Positions 63,700 through 64,000 of a stretch of 64,000 nucleotides of DNA are shown here, in pieces. The stretch covers positions 310,001 to 374,000 of the forward strand of contig NC_079271.1 of the NCBI RefSeq assembly GCF_947241705.1, read 5' to 3'. Source of the stretch: Saccharomyces mikatae IFO 1815 (taxonomy: Eukaryota > Ascomycota > Saccharomycetes > Saccharomycetales > Saccharomycetaceae). The translations under genes were made by a program, and so were the position numbers. Every line of letters begins with the position of its first letter. The first letter of the stretch is position 1. The notes below the pieces were generated by a model. The model made no database searches and was not told where the DNA came from. It was given only the letters and a program-made list of their open reading frames with translations.

Positions 63700-64000
63700 A
63701 TGACTGGCGATGGTAGTGCACATATTCCAAAAAGCAATCAAAATCAACACAAAGATCGCTTTCAGTTCATTGTGAATGATGAAAGTATTCTAGGACCTCA
63801 ATGGTTAAGCCTTTACCAGACAGACGGAAAAGTGACGTTTGCAAAGTCTCATTTTGAGCAAGCGATGATGAACGTTATTAGAGAGCCGAACATCAACTCT
63901 ACTGTCATATTAAGAGCGGATATTCTGAAAGAAATCAATCATGTTTCAGAAGGTGGGTCTGAACCAAAGTTCGACGAATCTGTATTGAAAAAGTTTGAAA
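63700..64000 (+). CDS. TRM44: TRM44, tRNA-Ser Um44 2'-O-methyltransferase (5' part)
   Basis: Open from the ATG at 63700 to the end of the window (100 codons seen). It begins MTGDGSAHIPKSNQ, followed by FQFIVNDESILGPQWLSLYQ and FEQAMMNVIREPNINSTVIL. The catalytic domain lies beyond the window. By synteny this is YPL030W, the AdoMet-dependent methyltransferase that forms 2'-O-methyluridine at position 44 of tRNA-Ser. The identification rests on position next to PHO85 and recalled sequence similarity. Confidence 0.9.
   Translation, partial: MTGDGSAHIPKSNQNQHKDRFQFIVNDESILGPQWLSLYQTDGKVTFAKSHFEQAMMNVIREPNINSTVILRADILKEINHVSEGGSEPKFDESVLKKFE

Overview
This 64 kb window is a gene-dense nuclear segment of a Saccharomyces sensu stricto yeast. 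It is collinear with the left arm of S. cerevisiae chromosome XVI, from YPL068C to the start of YPL030W (TRM44). Gene order and most protein lengths match the S. cerevisiae genes as I remember them: PDR12 1511 aa, ISM1 1002 aa, PMA2 947 aa, VPS16 798 aa, GRX5 149-150 aa. The remembered S. cerevisiae proteins differ at many positions, roughly 9% in VPS28 and more in DIG1. The source is therefore probably a sister species (for example S. mikatae, S. kudriavzevii, S. jurei or S. arboricola) rather than S. cerevisiae. The species call is inference from memory.

Layout. 0.3-7.5 kb: YPL068C, HTC1, RGL1, VPS28 (ESCRT-I), CWC27 (spliceosome) and TIM50 (mitochondrial import). 7.5-13.3 kb: the long ALD6 promoter, ALD6, MFM1 (mitochondrial Mg2+ transport), a tRNA-Cys(GCA) gene with a solo Ty1/Ty2-type delta LTR and an older LTR-like fragment upstream of it, then GRX5. 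14-23.3 kb: PDR12 with its 1.5 kb promoter, SUR1 and LGE1. 24-34.5 kb: LEE1, KTR6, OAZ1 with its programmed +1 frameshift, ARL3, MNN9, DIG1, CAM1 and SGF11. 34.9-40.2 kb: ELC1, VPS16 and NOP4. 40.2-43.2 kb: a 3 kb interval without an intact gene that holds a decayed minus-strand coding relic. 43.2-52 kb: SSN3 (CDK8), MRX11, ISM1, YPL039W, MET31 and EGD1. 53-64 kb: PMA2, the YPL034W locus with a decayed 5' half, SRL4, SVL3, the intron-containing PHO85, and the 5' end of TRM44.

The genes do not form operons; each has its own promoter. Shared themes are weak-acid and plasma-membrane physiology (PDR12, PMA2, ALD6), Golgi and sphingolipid mannosylation (SUR1, KTR6, MNN9, with ARL3 in Golgi traffic), mitochondrial maintenance (TIM50, MFM1, GRX5, MRX11, ISM1), and cyclin-dependent or MAPK-linked regulators (SSN3, PHO85, DIG1).

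The most unusual signals are: (1) the unidentified protein-coding relic between NOP4 and SSN3; (2) the YPL034W locus, where a zinc-motif plus GIY-YIG-like reading frame continues well upstream of the first ATG; (3) the antizyme frameshift site; (4) the LTR cluster beside tRNA-Cys. I see no intact novel multi-gene system, CRISPR array or complete mobile element.
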